The position numbers and the translations under genes are program-made. From positions 1-64,000 of the forward strand of contig JAJFZO010000245.1 of the NCBI GenBank assembly GCA_021397835.1: a stretch of 64,000 bases of DNA, given 5' to 3'. The notes beneath the pieces are model-generated. The model did not search any database, was not told the DNA's origin, and worked only from the letters and a program-made list of their open reading frames with translations. The DNA is from Moringa oleifera (lineage: Eukaryota; Streptophyta; Magnoliopsida; Brassicales; Moringaceae). Positions 1-12,242 of the stretch are shown piece after piece. Each line of letters starts with the position of its first letter. Position 1 is the first letter of the stretch.

Positions 1-2960
1 CTTTTCTTATACAAGGATCGTCATGCTATGCCATAGAGATATCATACTACGATTCAGGAAAGTGAGATATCAAATGTAGTTAGTCCTAATCATATAACAA
101 GGAGTGAAAAACGTTATGGATTTATAGATGTAGCAAATTAATTCATCGAATTGGGAAATAATTTAACTAAGGTACAGGTTATGGAAAAGGCAAAAGAAAA
201 GACCAAAAAAGAGGCTCCTTAAGCCATGGTGAAAAAAAAGACAATAAAATTCTTAAACTTCAGCAAGCATAGTGAACACAACATGGGAGATTAGTTGAAC
301 GAAACCCATTAAAGATCGCACTAATGTTACTGATTCTTAACTCGAAGCCTTATAAGGGATTCTTTGATGAAATATTAAAGAATACTTCTGTATTAGATTA
401 GACCCCTACAAACCAAATGGAGGATCTAGTAGCACACATCATAAAGCATAATTTTTTCTTTTATTGATGATGGGGTACTTTCAAATAGATGAGGATCCAC
501 AAAGGCACTATACGTTTAGGCAGAATATACATGGAGCACCATATCCGCAATATTGATCAACAACAAGTCTTCCCTAAATGTCATGCCATGCTTTACACTA
601 GATAGATTCTCAGTAGGATTAATAAGGAGTTATATGATAGTAAGGGCATTTGACGAAACAAGCAACCTAATGTAAGGAGTGATTAACCCAACACTTAAAA
701 AAGTCTGATCTACTACTTTATAAAGTTCAAGGGATGGATATATTTCCATCATAAAAAATTTTATTAGAAAGACCTAAGATTCATGCAATAGGGGCAATTT
801 CATCCACTATACACTAAAAAGTAAAAATAGTGATAAAGTAGTAGCTCATTATAATACAAGCCGTAGATACCCTAGTTGCATCGTATCTAAAGAACATCTG
901 CATATTAAAGCACCGAAGTGTGATAAATCCTCATTGCAAACATTTGAATTCGTAATACCATTGAGTGCATCTGGGCTTAGCAACCCAAACATTCTGATAA
1001 TATGACATCTTTCAGCTGTATGAAACCTTAGGAAAAGGTTACTAGATAGGCAAAAGATTGAACATGGATCTGCAGGGAATTATTCAAGTTTTATAAGTTA
1101 ACAAAAATAAAAAATTGATTGGGTCTAGTTTACAAGCTGGCAAGAGCTGATGAGAAAAGAATAGAGGAAAAAATACAAGAAAATAAGGAGGAGCCATGAA
1201 GAGGAAATGGATTCAATCGATTTTAGCAGATTCCTACTCTAAATTTTCAAATCAATTGGATTTTATATTATAGATCTGCCTTTGATAAGGGATTCACTTA
1301 TAAAGGATAGCATAGTTGAGTTGTTTCTAGAATAGAAAAGTCAAATAATCAAATATTGCTCATTTACAGCATGTCTAAATTTTATCTCGACCAATAATGT
1401 AATAGAATACGAAGCATATGTTATAGGATCGTGTGCTACAATCAGTAAAAGGATCACTCATGTGAAAGTGTTTTGTGATTCAGCTTTGGTAATATACTAG
1501 TTAAAGGGCAGTTGGATGGTTAGAAACTAGGAACTAATAAAATACTATTCCTTGGTAAAAATGATCAAGAAATTTTAAGAAATAATTTTTCATCATTTAT
1601 CGAGAGAAGAAGACCAAATGGTTGATGCTTTGGTAGCACCTGCGTCCATGTTCTAAGTACATGATCCTTCATTGGTATTGCTAATTAAAATGAGCATCCA
1701 AGAATCACTAGCATATTATCATGCAATTACAGAAAACTCGCAAGAAAAGCTGTGACATTATGATATTCAAAAATATTTGAAAAGTCGACGATACCTTGAA
1801 AATGCTACTAAAAATGCTAAAAATATGTTAGGATTATTAGTTATAAATTTTATTCTAGATAATGAAATTCTCTGTAGGAGAAGTTTTAATCAAATAGTGC
1901 TTTGTTATGTAAAAAACATAAATAAAATAAGTTTGTCATAATAATGAAAGAAATACATGAAATGGTGCGCGATACTCATGAGAGTATAATACTTTTGGTT
2001 AGCTTATAGAGTAAGATTGTATCTAATAGGTAAAAATAAATACCATAGATGCCAAACCTATGAAAACAAATACTATGCCATCTCCTTTGCATCTGATGAA
2101 TTTCCCTTGGCCTTTCTTTATATGGGATTTTGATGTAATTAGGCTTATATCTCCAAAGGCTTCTGATGGTGAGAGATTTGTTTTGGTACTTGTAGATTAT
2201 TTTACTAAGGGGGCAGAGGCTAAGTTCTTTTCTCATTTTACAAATGTTGTAGCTGAAAAGAATATTATTTGTAGATGCCTATAGAAAGAATCATTTTAAA
2301 CAATGCAAGAAACTTGAACAACGGGTAAATAAAAAAAATATATGCCTAGTTTAACATAAAGCATCATAATTTAGTCGGATGTAAGCCTAAGATGAACGAA
2401 ACAACAAAGACTATAATAAGAATATTAAGAAAATCATTCAGAGGATGACAATCACCTATAAAAATTGGCATGACATGTTGCCCTTGGCCTTACACACTTA
2501 CAAAACTTTAGTAAGGATGTCAACTAGGGCAACCTAATATTCTTTAGTATACAGCATAGAGGTAGTATAACTAATAGAGATGCAAATTTCATCATTAAGG
2601 GTCCTTTGAAGGACTCAACTTAAAGAAGTTAAATGGATTAGATCATGGTATGAACAACTGAACATGATAGATAAAAAAAGATGAAGAGCTATTATCGTGG
2701 GCAGCTTTATCAAAGTCAATAAAGAGGGCATATAATAAGAAAAAGTCCTAGGTAATTTAAAGAATGGGAATTAGTGTTCAAGCATATAACCGAAAATGTG
2801 ATAGACGCAAAGGGTAAATGGGCACCTAACTGGGATGGAACATATGTGGTGAAAAAAAGAAATTCTCTAAATGAGCTCTTATTTTACAAGAAGTGGATAA
2901 GGAAGAGGTACTAAACCCAGGGAATTCAAACATTGTCAAGAAGTACTATACATGAAAGAT
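1..2960 (+). pseudogene. Tat/Ogre-type Ty3-gypsy pol remnant lacking reverse transcriptase
   Basis: A decayed polyprotein can be followed across frames. From about 250 to 640 it resembles the gag-to-protease linker and aspartic protease of Tat elements, but the protease motif reads INNKSSLNVMP where the family has DNGSSLNVMP, so the catalytic Asp is Asn. A spacer rich in ARADEKRIEEK follows (about 1120-1190). RNase H starts near 1350 (NNVIEYEAYVIG, then VKVFCDSALVIY and SREEDQMVDAL near 1640). Integrase runs from about 1900, with FFIWDFDVIRLISPKASDGE and VLVDYFTKGAEA in the longest open stretch (2060-2284), then a C-terminal part with KWAPNWDGTYVVKK near 2815. The reverse transcriptase expected between spacer and RNase H is absent. 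Many in-frame stops make it non-functional. The family call is firm; the exact lineage is less so. The same defective structure recurs inverted at 61637-64000. Confidence 0.85.
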
Positions 2961-4445
2961 GAATTCAATAAAGAGTTTTTCTTTCAAATAGGGAAATTTA
3001 ATGTATTAAAGTAGTCATTTTAAGAAAAAATAGACTTAATTGATGCCAATTAGTGAGGGAGAAAAACTTTAATTTCTTCTTGTACACACCTTTATCTAAA
3101 ATGAAAACTATTTATTACTATATCCCATTAATGATATATTGTTTCTAAGATCGCATGTTTGATTATTTGTTCAAAATAATTTCAACCTCAGGATGAAATC
3201 TAAAAGAAGATAAGTTTGATAAATCAAGGAAAAAGAACATTTTATAAGGGAAACACTTTGGCAAAATAAAACTAGATAGTATACATGGGAATGCCTCTAT
3301 TGAGAGAATCCCAAATCACTGATTAGCTTGATCATTTTTCGTCAAGCACATTTTTTAGAAGGGATACGAAAAGTCGAAAGAATCCTTTATTCCTCAAAAA
3401 ATGAGAAAGATAAAAATGGAAAAATAAGTACAGAAAAAGAAAAAGGCTTCAATTAACAAGTTATATGCTTTAATGACCAAGCAAAAATATTATAAAAAAG
3501 AGAGATCAAGATACAAATGTATCACTCTTTGTAATGTCATCGAAGCAATTCTAACAAGAGATGATATTTTGTTAGGTATATTAAGAGAGATTCCAGTAAA
3601 CAATCATTAATCATTAAGGATGAATCTGATGGACGACATGAAAAATTTTCAAGCTTTTGAGCTAATGTCAAGTGGCAAGTGATTCTGATAAAAAAGATAA
3701 ATTTTGTTGGACATGCTGAAGAAGAACTTCAATATTTAAATTGTCACACATCAAGGACGAATCCGATGTAAGACATCATATCTCAAAATCTTTAAATATT
3801 TCTTACTAAAGTCGAATGTTGAGGCGATTCTAATAGATAATAACATTCATAGGTCACATCGGAGAAGAATTTTGGAAACGAAATAATCGTACATATGAAA
3901 GATAAGACCTTTCAAAACATTTTCACAAGTCAAACATTCAAGGCCACTTTTAATGGGAGACAAAAACCTAATATCATCGAATATCAAGAAAGAGTTTAGA
4001 TAATAAATGATAACAGTTAAATGTCGAGGAAGAATTTTGATAGAAAATAGTAAAATTAAGATTTTACTTATCATCAAAAGGTAAGATAGAATTCCTTCAT
4101 GAAATGAAAGCAAGGATCTTTCATCTAAAGTAGAGCAAGAATTCTAACATAAGACATTTAGATCAAAAATTTTCAATTGATAAGTAATGTGTTTATTATC
4201 AAAAGACAAGGAGAATTTTATCTCGGCTTATGAATAGTAGCTATCAAACTCATTTCACATAATGAAATCCAGTTATATTAAATTTTTGTATAATTTACCC
4301 AAAAAAAAGAAAAAAGTAACAACAAAAAAAAAGAAAAGAAAAAGGAAAAAGTTTTAAGGAAAATCCTTGAATTTGTGAAGACAAAAATTATCATCTCTTG
4401 GTTTTCATTTCATTTTCAATATTTAAAATTAAAAAAAAAAACAGC
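2961..4445 (+). repeat. 3' region of Tat element with degenerate tandem repeats and purine tract
   Basis: No coding sequence is recognisable. From about 3530 to 4260 the sequence repeats a degenerate unit of about 60-90 bases built on themes such as gatgaatctgat, gtcgaggaagaattttgat and catcaaaagg. Similar decayed arrays lie at 60370-61080 and 21180-22540. Tandem repeats downstream of pol are usual in Tat/Ogre elements. The A/G-rich run at about 4299-4355, just before the LTR start at 4446, is a reasonable decayed polypurine tract for plus-strand priming. That role is inferred. Confidence 0.6.
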
Positions 4446-6868
4446 TGTTGATACCCAAATATTGCCCTCACCAAAATATAAAAATCAAAAGTGCCACTAT
4501 GAGTGTGCAACTTAAAGAACAACAACGTCACTCTCAAAGAAAATAATAAGAAAGAATCAACAAAGTGAAAAGAAAACATTTTTAAGAAGAATTAGATATT
4601 AGGAAGAGCTATCACAAAGGACAACATCTTCAAGAGTGACATTGCTAATGTGTCATAACGAGCTGATGTGGCAAAACGTGGCTGGGCACCTCTATTGACA
4701 AGGCAAAAGCAACTGTTAATACTAAATAGAGCGCCTGACATGATATGGGAATCCTTTTGGCAAAACGCTAGTGGGTGATACTAATGAAATGATAAGGTGG
4801 AACAACATTCACTCACCTATTCATTAATTGACTTAGGAGGCTGCTAGTGGGTGATACTGATGAATTGGCAGGGTGGAGTGGCATCCACTCATCCATTCAT
4901 TAATTGGCATGGCAAGACACTAGTAGGCAATGCTGATGATAGGGCAGAGTCAAAACTGAGTACTTATCCTCATTAATTAATATGGCATGACATCATTCGG
5001 CTTTGCTACCACATCAATGTAAAGTTTAACAAGAGGGTGACATGGTTAGAAGCATTGACTTAGTAGTAAATGAATAGAGCAAACCTGCTTAATTAGAAGA
5101 AACTTTGCACGTGGCAGCACACCTACTAACATGGTAGTCTGCTCAGAGGTAACACACTATGTAGATTAATTCAACCTTAATTCTTTAACAAAAAGATGAC
5201 TTTCAGGTCAAAAAGCTTATAAAAAGGGTCAAAATGTATAAAAAGACTTAAATTTGTTGCTGAAAACTAGAATTAAGCCTAGGCTCAAGAAAATTGAATG
5301 ATACGATAAAGGTCACTAGGCATACCTGTTCTTGATTTATCGATGAGAGGATAGACAAAATTAAAGATGTCACTGCACCCAAACGAGGCCAAAGAGTGAG
5401 GAAATCAATTCAAAATTAGTAGACGCACCTCGATGAAGTCTCAAAAAACCTCTTGAGGTAGTGTGGACTCTATTGAAGCCTAGAGACAAAGGCTGGCTAG
5501 GCACATTGTTCTAATATGCCCATCATTTATTTGTATTATGCATCCACAAAAGCCTATCAATAGCTATTGAAGCTTGTAACTAGAATCATTCAAATTCATG
5601 CGCTTACAGTCACACTTACTCATGGATTCACACTTAGACACATAAAAGAAAAAGCTCTCTCTTGCACCTGTAAACACTCTTAAAAAAACTCTTTGTAGTT
5701 TCATTAAATTTCATAAAAACTTTTATTACTAATTAGAAGAATTTCCAGTTGAAAGTTTGTATTGGAGAAAGGAGAAAATCTACTATAAGAAATATGAAAC
5801 TTCAAGAGTTATAAAAACTATCTTCTTAAATTTATTGTACATTATTCACTTTCTTGAATAAAATTGTTGGAGTTAAGATATCATTAGATTCTTCTTAAAT
5901 TATTTGTTTTGATCTATTCAATGTTTATAGTTATACGATGATACGAAAAAATGCTTTCATAATAAAATTATCCTTTAAAAAATATAGTTTATTTGAAATA
6001 TTACATATATAGTTTTTCATCCTTATTTTATAAAAGAGTAAGGTGAACGAGTGCAAATCATTCTCTTCTCTCTAAAAAAGAAAAAAATATTTTGGTACAT
6101 CGAGTGGAATAAGTAAGAAATTCTAAGTACTTTGATCAAACTACCTTTAATTTATTTTCAAGAAAGAAATAAAAATGGTACTAATTTTTAGACATTTTAA
6201 GGATACTAATTCTTCCCTAAGTATAACTGACACCCAGACCTAGAATCTCATTTTTTAAAACCAATTAGCTTTATTTTAAGATGGTTATTGTCCACATTTA
6301 AAAAGATTACTAGTGACTCTTAACTTTTTTTTTTCCTATTTGGGGTTTTCTCGATTAAAACCCTAGTTGTGACAATAGTTTAGTGAATGTGCCCAATCCC
6401 GATGTAAGATCAGGTAGTAACCATTTATTTCTTTAAATTGGTAGATTCCACGAAGAGGGTTCCTTTTGATTATCTAAGCCAGATTTGTTATTGATACTGG
6501 TAATTTGAAGATGGGCAAATAATTTGATACTAAGTGGGCAAATCTCCATTTTTAATATCTTAAGAATAATGTGGCTAACGTGGATCTAACATCAAATTTG
6601 ATCTTGATGTGACTGATGTAGATCTCAAGTCAACCTTGAAGGCTGTATCGCGATGTGGTTGATATCTTGATCTCACATCAAACACTAAGACTTCACCCCA
6701 ATGTAGTTCATACTGATCTCATATCAGTATTAAAGGACAATAAACATGATTAATGATGATCTCACTTCGAAGAGACTTATAAAACATTACTATTGATATT
6801 GATCTCACATTAAGATTTAGCGGCTCGGCAGTTTAGGGAAGAATTGCAACAACTCTAAAGCTAGTAGA
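4446..6868 (+). repeat. LTR-A block, left arm
   Basis: It begins TGTTGATACCCAAATATTGC directly after a purine-rich tract downstream of pol, as expected for a 3' LTR. A TATA-like TATAAAAAGG lies at 5218. A U5-like stretch at about 6190-6340 (ggatactaattcttcccta, then ctgacacccagacc) recurs near 58180-58600 and at 53204-53629 on the opposite strand. The right limit is uncertain: I place it where the separately repeated LTR-B begins. LTR-A plus LTR-B together (4446-8145) could instead be one ~3.7 kb LTR, because the outer ends TGTTGATACC and ATATCTACA are near-inverse. Confidence 0.6.
5218..5228 (+). promoter_or_regulatory. TATA-like box in LTR-A
   Basis: TATAAAAAGGG inside the putative U3 region, about 770 bases after the LTR start. 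The right-arm counterpart is degraded, so an active promoter is unlikely. Confidence 0.4.
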
Positions 6869-7507
6869 TGGCTCTTAGTGAAGTGTGTAAAAAAGAACAT
6901 TTTATTCAAAACTAACTAAAAAGCGCCATGGTCCCCTTTTTGACAATTGATTTTTAAATTTTTGGCGAGCTTTATCATAAAATTATTTTGTGTAAATAAA
7001 CCTATTTTTTATGGGAAAAGAACCTTTGCATTGACCTTTGCATCAATTTCTCTCCACCTTTACATTCATTCACTCTTTCTAGCCTAGAATAGCTCTTAAA
7101 CTTTTTTTCTTTTTTATTCTCCCTATTTCTTAGAGAAATCTTTAGGAAAGAATTACTAATTCTGCAGTGCTATTAGCAAAAGGACCATATGTAGATTGTA
7201 TTGAAGGTATAATTCTTTCGTTACAGATTTCTTTATATCATCATTCATCTAAGATCCATTTATACATTTCATGTTTTCAAAAATATTGGAGATAGGAATA
7301 CTATGAAGTTCTTATTCCGAATCTTGAAATCAAAATGTATTTGCTTTGGAATCAAAGATGTAGTATTAACTATATTCTAAGATTCTTGCATGAAAGAACA
7401 TAAAAAATTGTTTGAGATCATACTATATCATGATGAAGTCTGGTATGGTTCTTTTCCTAAAAGCTTAAGGTTGATGGAAGGCCAATCTCACTCTGTGTGT
7501 GTATGTT

Positions 7508-7550
<43 letters not shown>

Positions 7551-8145
7551 TATATTATATTTCTTGAATATACCTTGAGATAATATGAGCTTATTTAATT
7601 TAAATAGTACCAATTCTTAGGTACTTGTAGGAGTGCTAATCTTTCTCTAGGCATAAAAGACTCACGATCTTAAATATCCTAGTAAAATAAACTATTATTT
7701 ATTTTTTAGATGAAGTTGTTTTAAAAAAAATTAAAGATAAAAAATAATAGTTAATCTCACTATAAAAAAAGATTGATGACGATTCCTCAGTTTTTTTCTT
7801 TATTTGAAAAGCAAAGCCAATAAACGAATTTTTAAAATAAAAAAATTTCACATCAAGTTTTCCCTAAAAAGTTTAGCTGTGATAAAGGCTCTATGAAATT
7901 TGTAATGAGTTCGATTCTTTCTCCTTACACGACCATGAAATAATACCTCTAGCAATACTATGACAAATTTGACTCTTGTTCTTAACCCGACCATAAAAAG
8001 GTCTTGCAACATTTTCATCAATTTTTATCTTGACTCAACCATGCAAATTATTGATAATGTTTTGGAAAAATTTTTTTCTTTCTTTAATTTGTCCCACATG
8101 TCACCATATCACTCTCTTTTATTAGGGAAAAAATAGATATCTACA
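6869..8145 (+). repeat. LTR-B block, copy 1
   Basis: It starts TGGCTCTTAGTGAAG and ends AGATATCTACA, giving TG...CA ends. The same block occurs at 46419-47705 (same strand) and 56357-57672 (opposite strand). It contains a TATA-like tgtaaataaacc near 7000, a CT-rich leader at about 7050-7130, a TA microsatellite, and a U5-like segment at 7607-7790 that resembles the one in LTR-A in the same orientation. The plus sense is inferred from the leader and from that shared segment. Because all three copies also share about 100 bases after the end, the downstream sequence may be element-internal. Confidence 0.55.
7508..7560. repeat. TA microsatellite
   Basis: Nearly pure TA alternation with one GTA interruption, inside LTR-B. 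The third LTR-B copy carries a TA/TATG array at the equivalent place (47084-47160), and the right arm a shorter one near 56970. Confidence 0.9.
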
Positions 8146-10775
8146 CCAAACATCATAAACTATAATAACATGCATAAAAAATAATCAATACAACTTCAAA
8201 AAGCTTGAATACATTTACAAAGTAATCCTCTATTTTTGGCTGTCAATTAAGATCTCCTTCCTCATAACTTTAAAGAGAAAGATTCATTGTGGACAAAAGA
8301 TGAATTAAATGTGATATCTCAACTTCTCATCTTGTAGACCTTGACCTCAACGGGATTAGGAAAGCTTATTTCATCCGCTATTTCATTAAATTGACCCCTT
8401 TTAGTAGTGATGATAAACCCTAGACTATCCTTTAGGCTTTATCATGGTCTTTAAGGAGTGCTTAAGGGCTGGTTAGCATCTTCCTTTTCATTTTTTCTTC
8501 TCTTATGTCCTTAAATGCTTGAATCTCTCCCCATTTTAGCTGATGCCAAATGTTTGGAGATTTTTGGTGGCTGTTATCATTAGATGTTTAGATGTAAAAG
8601 CTAGATATGTAGTCCTTGCTATTTTTCTTAAGTTATCACAACCAATAAATACATTCGCATTTTACGTTAAGAAATCTCTTCTTTTTGGTAAAATAGGCGT
8701 AAGATTCCTATGTAATAAAAAAGGTAGAAGGCTCAATTATTTTTAAATCCTTTAAGATGTGCTCAAGCCTGAGTTTAATTCATGGCTTGTCCTTGATAGA
8801 AAATATGACAGTAGACTTAGAATTCCTCTAAGCTCTAGTTGAAATTTATCATTTGCTTTTTAGTTGTAACATTGAGCTTTGCATCGATGAATGCTTTTTG
8901 GTAGCTTAAATCTACAGGGTAGCTAGAAATAAGGTTCTTCAAGAAGAGTCTTCTTTTAAGGATGAAGTTTAGTTTGACCCTGGGCTTGCCTTAAGCTTAA
9001 CCCACCTTCTGTCGTTGACCTCGATTCAGTACTTGACCTTTCTCCAAGCCCCTCCTGAACCCACTCGCTTAGCTAGACATTTCCCCTCAAGAGAGCCCAT
9101 TTTTAGTAAAGAAAGCTATCTAATAGCTCCTTATTAGGTTTGTAGTTCATATTCTCATGCTTGTTGACTCTTATTTACAAATGTGTAGTTTTGACCTATC
9201 TTTTTTCCTTTTCACGTAATTAATCTATCATGATGATCTGAGTTAGTAAGAGAGAGCTATCTGAAATGGTTGACAAAGCTAATGAAATGCCACCAAGCTC
9301 AAGCATTGGAAAGTTTAGCGCAACTTGGCTCTTACTTCTATCCTTCAGCATTAAGAAGGATTTAACGCTCAAGAGGCTACTCTCTTCAAGCTAAAAAAAA
9401 AAGGTCTAGTAAGAGAAGCAATTAGTGAAACCTTCTACTACACCATCCTAATGGAGTAACTGAGTCTTTCATCCTCAGTGCCAAAATAGAATGATAAATT
9501 CAATCCAAATTGGACCTTAACCACCTTTAGCTCCATGATTGACTCAGTGGTAGCTTGGAAGTATTTTTGCAAGTCCGTCCACCGTATTGACCTCTAATAA
9601 CTTAGACCAAAAAGAAAAGAAAGCATAATTATGGGTCTCGCGAAGGATCTAACCAATGTAAGCACTTTTTTTTTTTTGTTTTTTCTGTCTTAGGTTGGAT
9701 TGATCTTTGTTTTGATTTTAAGTGACTTAAAGGACCACACTGGCTAATATTAGAGGATTACTAAGCCAACCATGGTTTGGTTGAGGTCCTACAGAAAATA
9801 AAGGAGGTAGTGAGGCCATTATGAGAAAGAGAGCATATAGATGAAAGTTGAGCTTAAAGAAGCTTGAAAATAGGAAAAGAAAACTATATAAAAGCTCACT
9901 CTTTATCGAGCTAAACACCCGAAGGTAAAGATGGATATTGTTCTACAAATAGAGCAATTAAAGTAGCAAAAGTAGGAAGGGCTTGAAGCCCCTGATAAAG
10001 CTACAATAGAAAACTACCAAAAATCCAAGGCTTCAATGACTTGGTAATTTCTGAGTAAATAACCATCTACTGGGATATTAAAGCTCAAGTTAAGGATGGG
10101 ATCCATGAAAGGTACCCTTTGTTAAACTTGGATTTCATAAAGGTGAATGCTAGAGATGAAGCTAAGTGTTGTGTTAGAGTAGTTAAGCCTTCTGCTTTCT
10201 TCCTAAAGAGCCAACAAAACTTTTTGAATCTACCTTTGGTACTGGTAAAGAAATGCCTTGGGTAGCTCTTTCTTTGGATTTTGTTTCATAAGCCTTTTTA
10301 CATTTTTGAGTGTAAAGTTCAATAATTCTTTTCCATTACTTCCCTTAGAACTACTAAAAGTGAAACTCCCAAATTGAGCCTTGCTCATAAATTCTAGGTG
10401 TCAGTAAACCCTGTCCTGGCTTCAATTAAGACTTCTAAAATAGTTTCAAATTTAACCTCCTTTTGGACAATTGAACTCTGCTCTTAACTCTGCATCGACC
10501 CTCTGATTTCATTTTTGGATTCACAATTTCACCTTAACTCTAAACTCAAATCCTAACCTCAATTCTAGACTTAAAGCTGACGTTGTTTTCAATTCTATCC
10601 TCTTTGTTACACTGCACTCTAGGCATCTAATCTGGGCTGACCTCAATTCAATCTTAACTTGAGATCTTAAAGTCCAAACTATGTTTTCTTTATTCAATCC
10701 CATCCCTAGCCATTTAGAATCTTTGTTCTTATATTCTTGAAGAAGTTTTTTCAAGAAAAAATTAGATATTTACAA
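8146..10775. other. Unassigned internal block of the left arm
   Basis: Conserved with 53736-56356 of the right arm, but I recognise no domain on either strand. Plus-strand reading gives short stretches kept in both arms, such as RELSEVVDKAKKMTLSSSIG at 55088-55291 (minus strand) and a cognate near 9240-9370. Minus-strand reading gives an open stretch at 9727-9918 with MASLP. About 10500-10770 is a degenerate repeat of phrases like cctcaattctagac. The block ends AGATATTTACA, like an LTR terminus. It may be the 5' leader plus an extra ORF of a Tat element, or a further LTR. No function is claimed. Confidence 0.35.
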
Positions 10776-10881
10776 TGACATTTTAGATATGATAATTAAA
10801 ATCCACTAATAAAAGCCACTAATTCAACCTCGATGATCGAAAAAACTGACATGAGAAAAAGTATAACTTTAAAAAGCCACT

Positions 10882-12214
10882 AAAATTAGGGATAATGAAG
10901 AGCCATTGACCTAGCTCTCTCATCCGTAAAGCAAACTTTTTAATAGATACGTCAACAATAAGACAAAATAAAGCATAGAAGATGAATTAAAAGAAGGCAA
11001 TAAAGCACATCCTCCCTCATTTTGATGAGACTGAAGCAAGAAGCAAAATAGATACCCCATAAAGGCCTCTCTATTAAAGGCCTATTAGAAAATAATCTAG
11101 ACCTATTATTCTTTAACAATTACTCAGCCTGCATGATGCAATCCAAGTTCAATTATTAGAATAAACCAAACACATGTATATGTTGACCTAATCCAAGAGA
11201 AAGACTTGTAATAAGGGGAAGAGAGAAGCCCAAATCTTTCTTTAGTTTGAGGATTACTTATAATACTGAACCCATGATGCAACCAGCCAATGCTTAAAAG
11301 CCTAGTTACTACCATCAGCCTAGCCAATTTGCCAGCCTAGCTCATAACAACAAATTCTTTTTCTTCCTTGAACTAAGGAAGTTTTAGATGAAAATGGAAG
11401 AAGCAAAATTGTGACACTTTAATGAATCAGCTATCTCCCTTGATACTTGTTGTAATCTTTATATCTAACAAATTCTAGAAGCTTAATAGAGGTAAGGAGG
11501 CCCTTTAATATCTATAAATATCTATAGGGATAGATTCGATTTCAAGTTTGATTTCTATTTCCTTATGAATACATTAGTAAAATCTATGCTTAAGCATAAA
11601 AATGATCTTTTGAGATATTCATTGCATTTTTGTTAGAATTTATTATCCAACACTGCAACATCTTTGAGCATTCTCTCTTTAGATCAAATTTACTAGTAAT
11701 ATATATTTTAAATAAATACTGAACATTCAAATTATTGAAAAAATCACAATAACACATGATTAACTCAATAACACACAATAAATATATAATAATACATGAT
11801 AGTCACATAATAACACATGATTGTCAAGCACTAATATACAAGGGTATACAATAAAGCACAATATTCACATAAAATGGCACGATAATAACATCAGTAATGC
11901 ATTATAAACACAATAACATAAGATACAATAAAACATAATGTTTCACTATAACACACAATGGATACCTGATAATGTATGATGAAGACATAATAAACCAATT
12001 AATGAGATATATGCACCTTGAACAAGTGTTCAAAAAGTTAAAGTATTTTCTAGCAAGTCTTCATACCATCAATCATACATAAATAATATTTATCAGTTTT
12101 ACTTTTAACACAAATTCTTTTTAATAAGATTACAAAATATTAAATGCTAAGTCGTTATCCTTTAGGAAGTAAATAATCACATCTTACATGAAATCTTTAG
12201 ACTATAGCTCATAT
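10882..12214. other. Unassigned AT-rich region containing a repeated CA/AT-rich block
   Basis: No gene is recognised. The part at about 11735-11990 (cacaataacacatgattaac and similar phrases) is a degenerate array of short units and has a homologue at 47815-48035 just after the third LTR-B copy. The rest shows only short open stretches without domain similarity. Confidence 0.5.
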
Positions 12215-12242
12215 CACTACAAGAAACAAAAATAGTTAACAC
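12215..12242 (+). repeat. CACTA terminal inverted repeat
   Basis: CACTACAAGAAA followed by an A-rich run. The same core appears inverted at 34547-34559 and in variant form at 33996. Confidence 0.7.

Larger units (their letters stand above)
612..10881 (+). repeat. Left arm of ~10.3 kb inverted repeat
   Basis: This whole stretch has a collinear reverse-complement counterpart at 53630-64000. Matching landmarks include integrase (2085 with about 62490), the LTR start (4446 with 60130), the U5-like segment (6190-6340 with about 58180-58330), LTR-B (6869-8145 with 57672-56357), the internal block (9240 with about 55250) and the last shared bases (about 10881 with 53630). By eye the arms differ at roughly one base in four or five, so the duplication is old. 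Bases 1-611 presumably pair with sequence beyond the right edge of the window. Confidence 0.85.
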
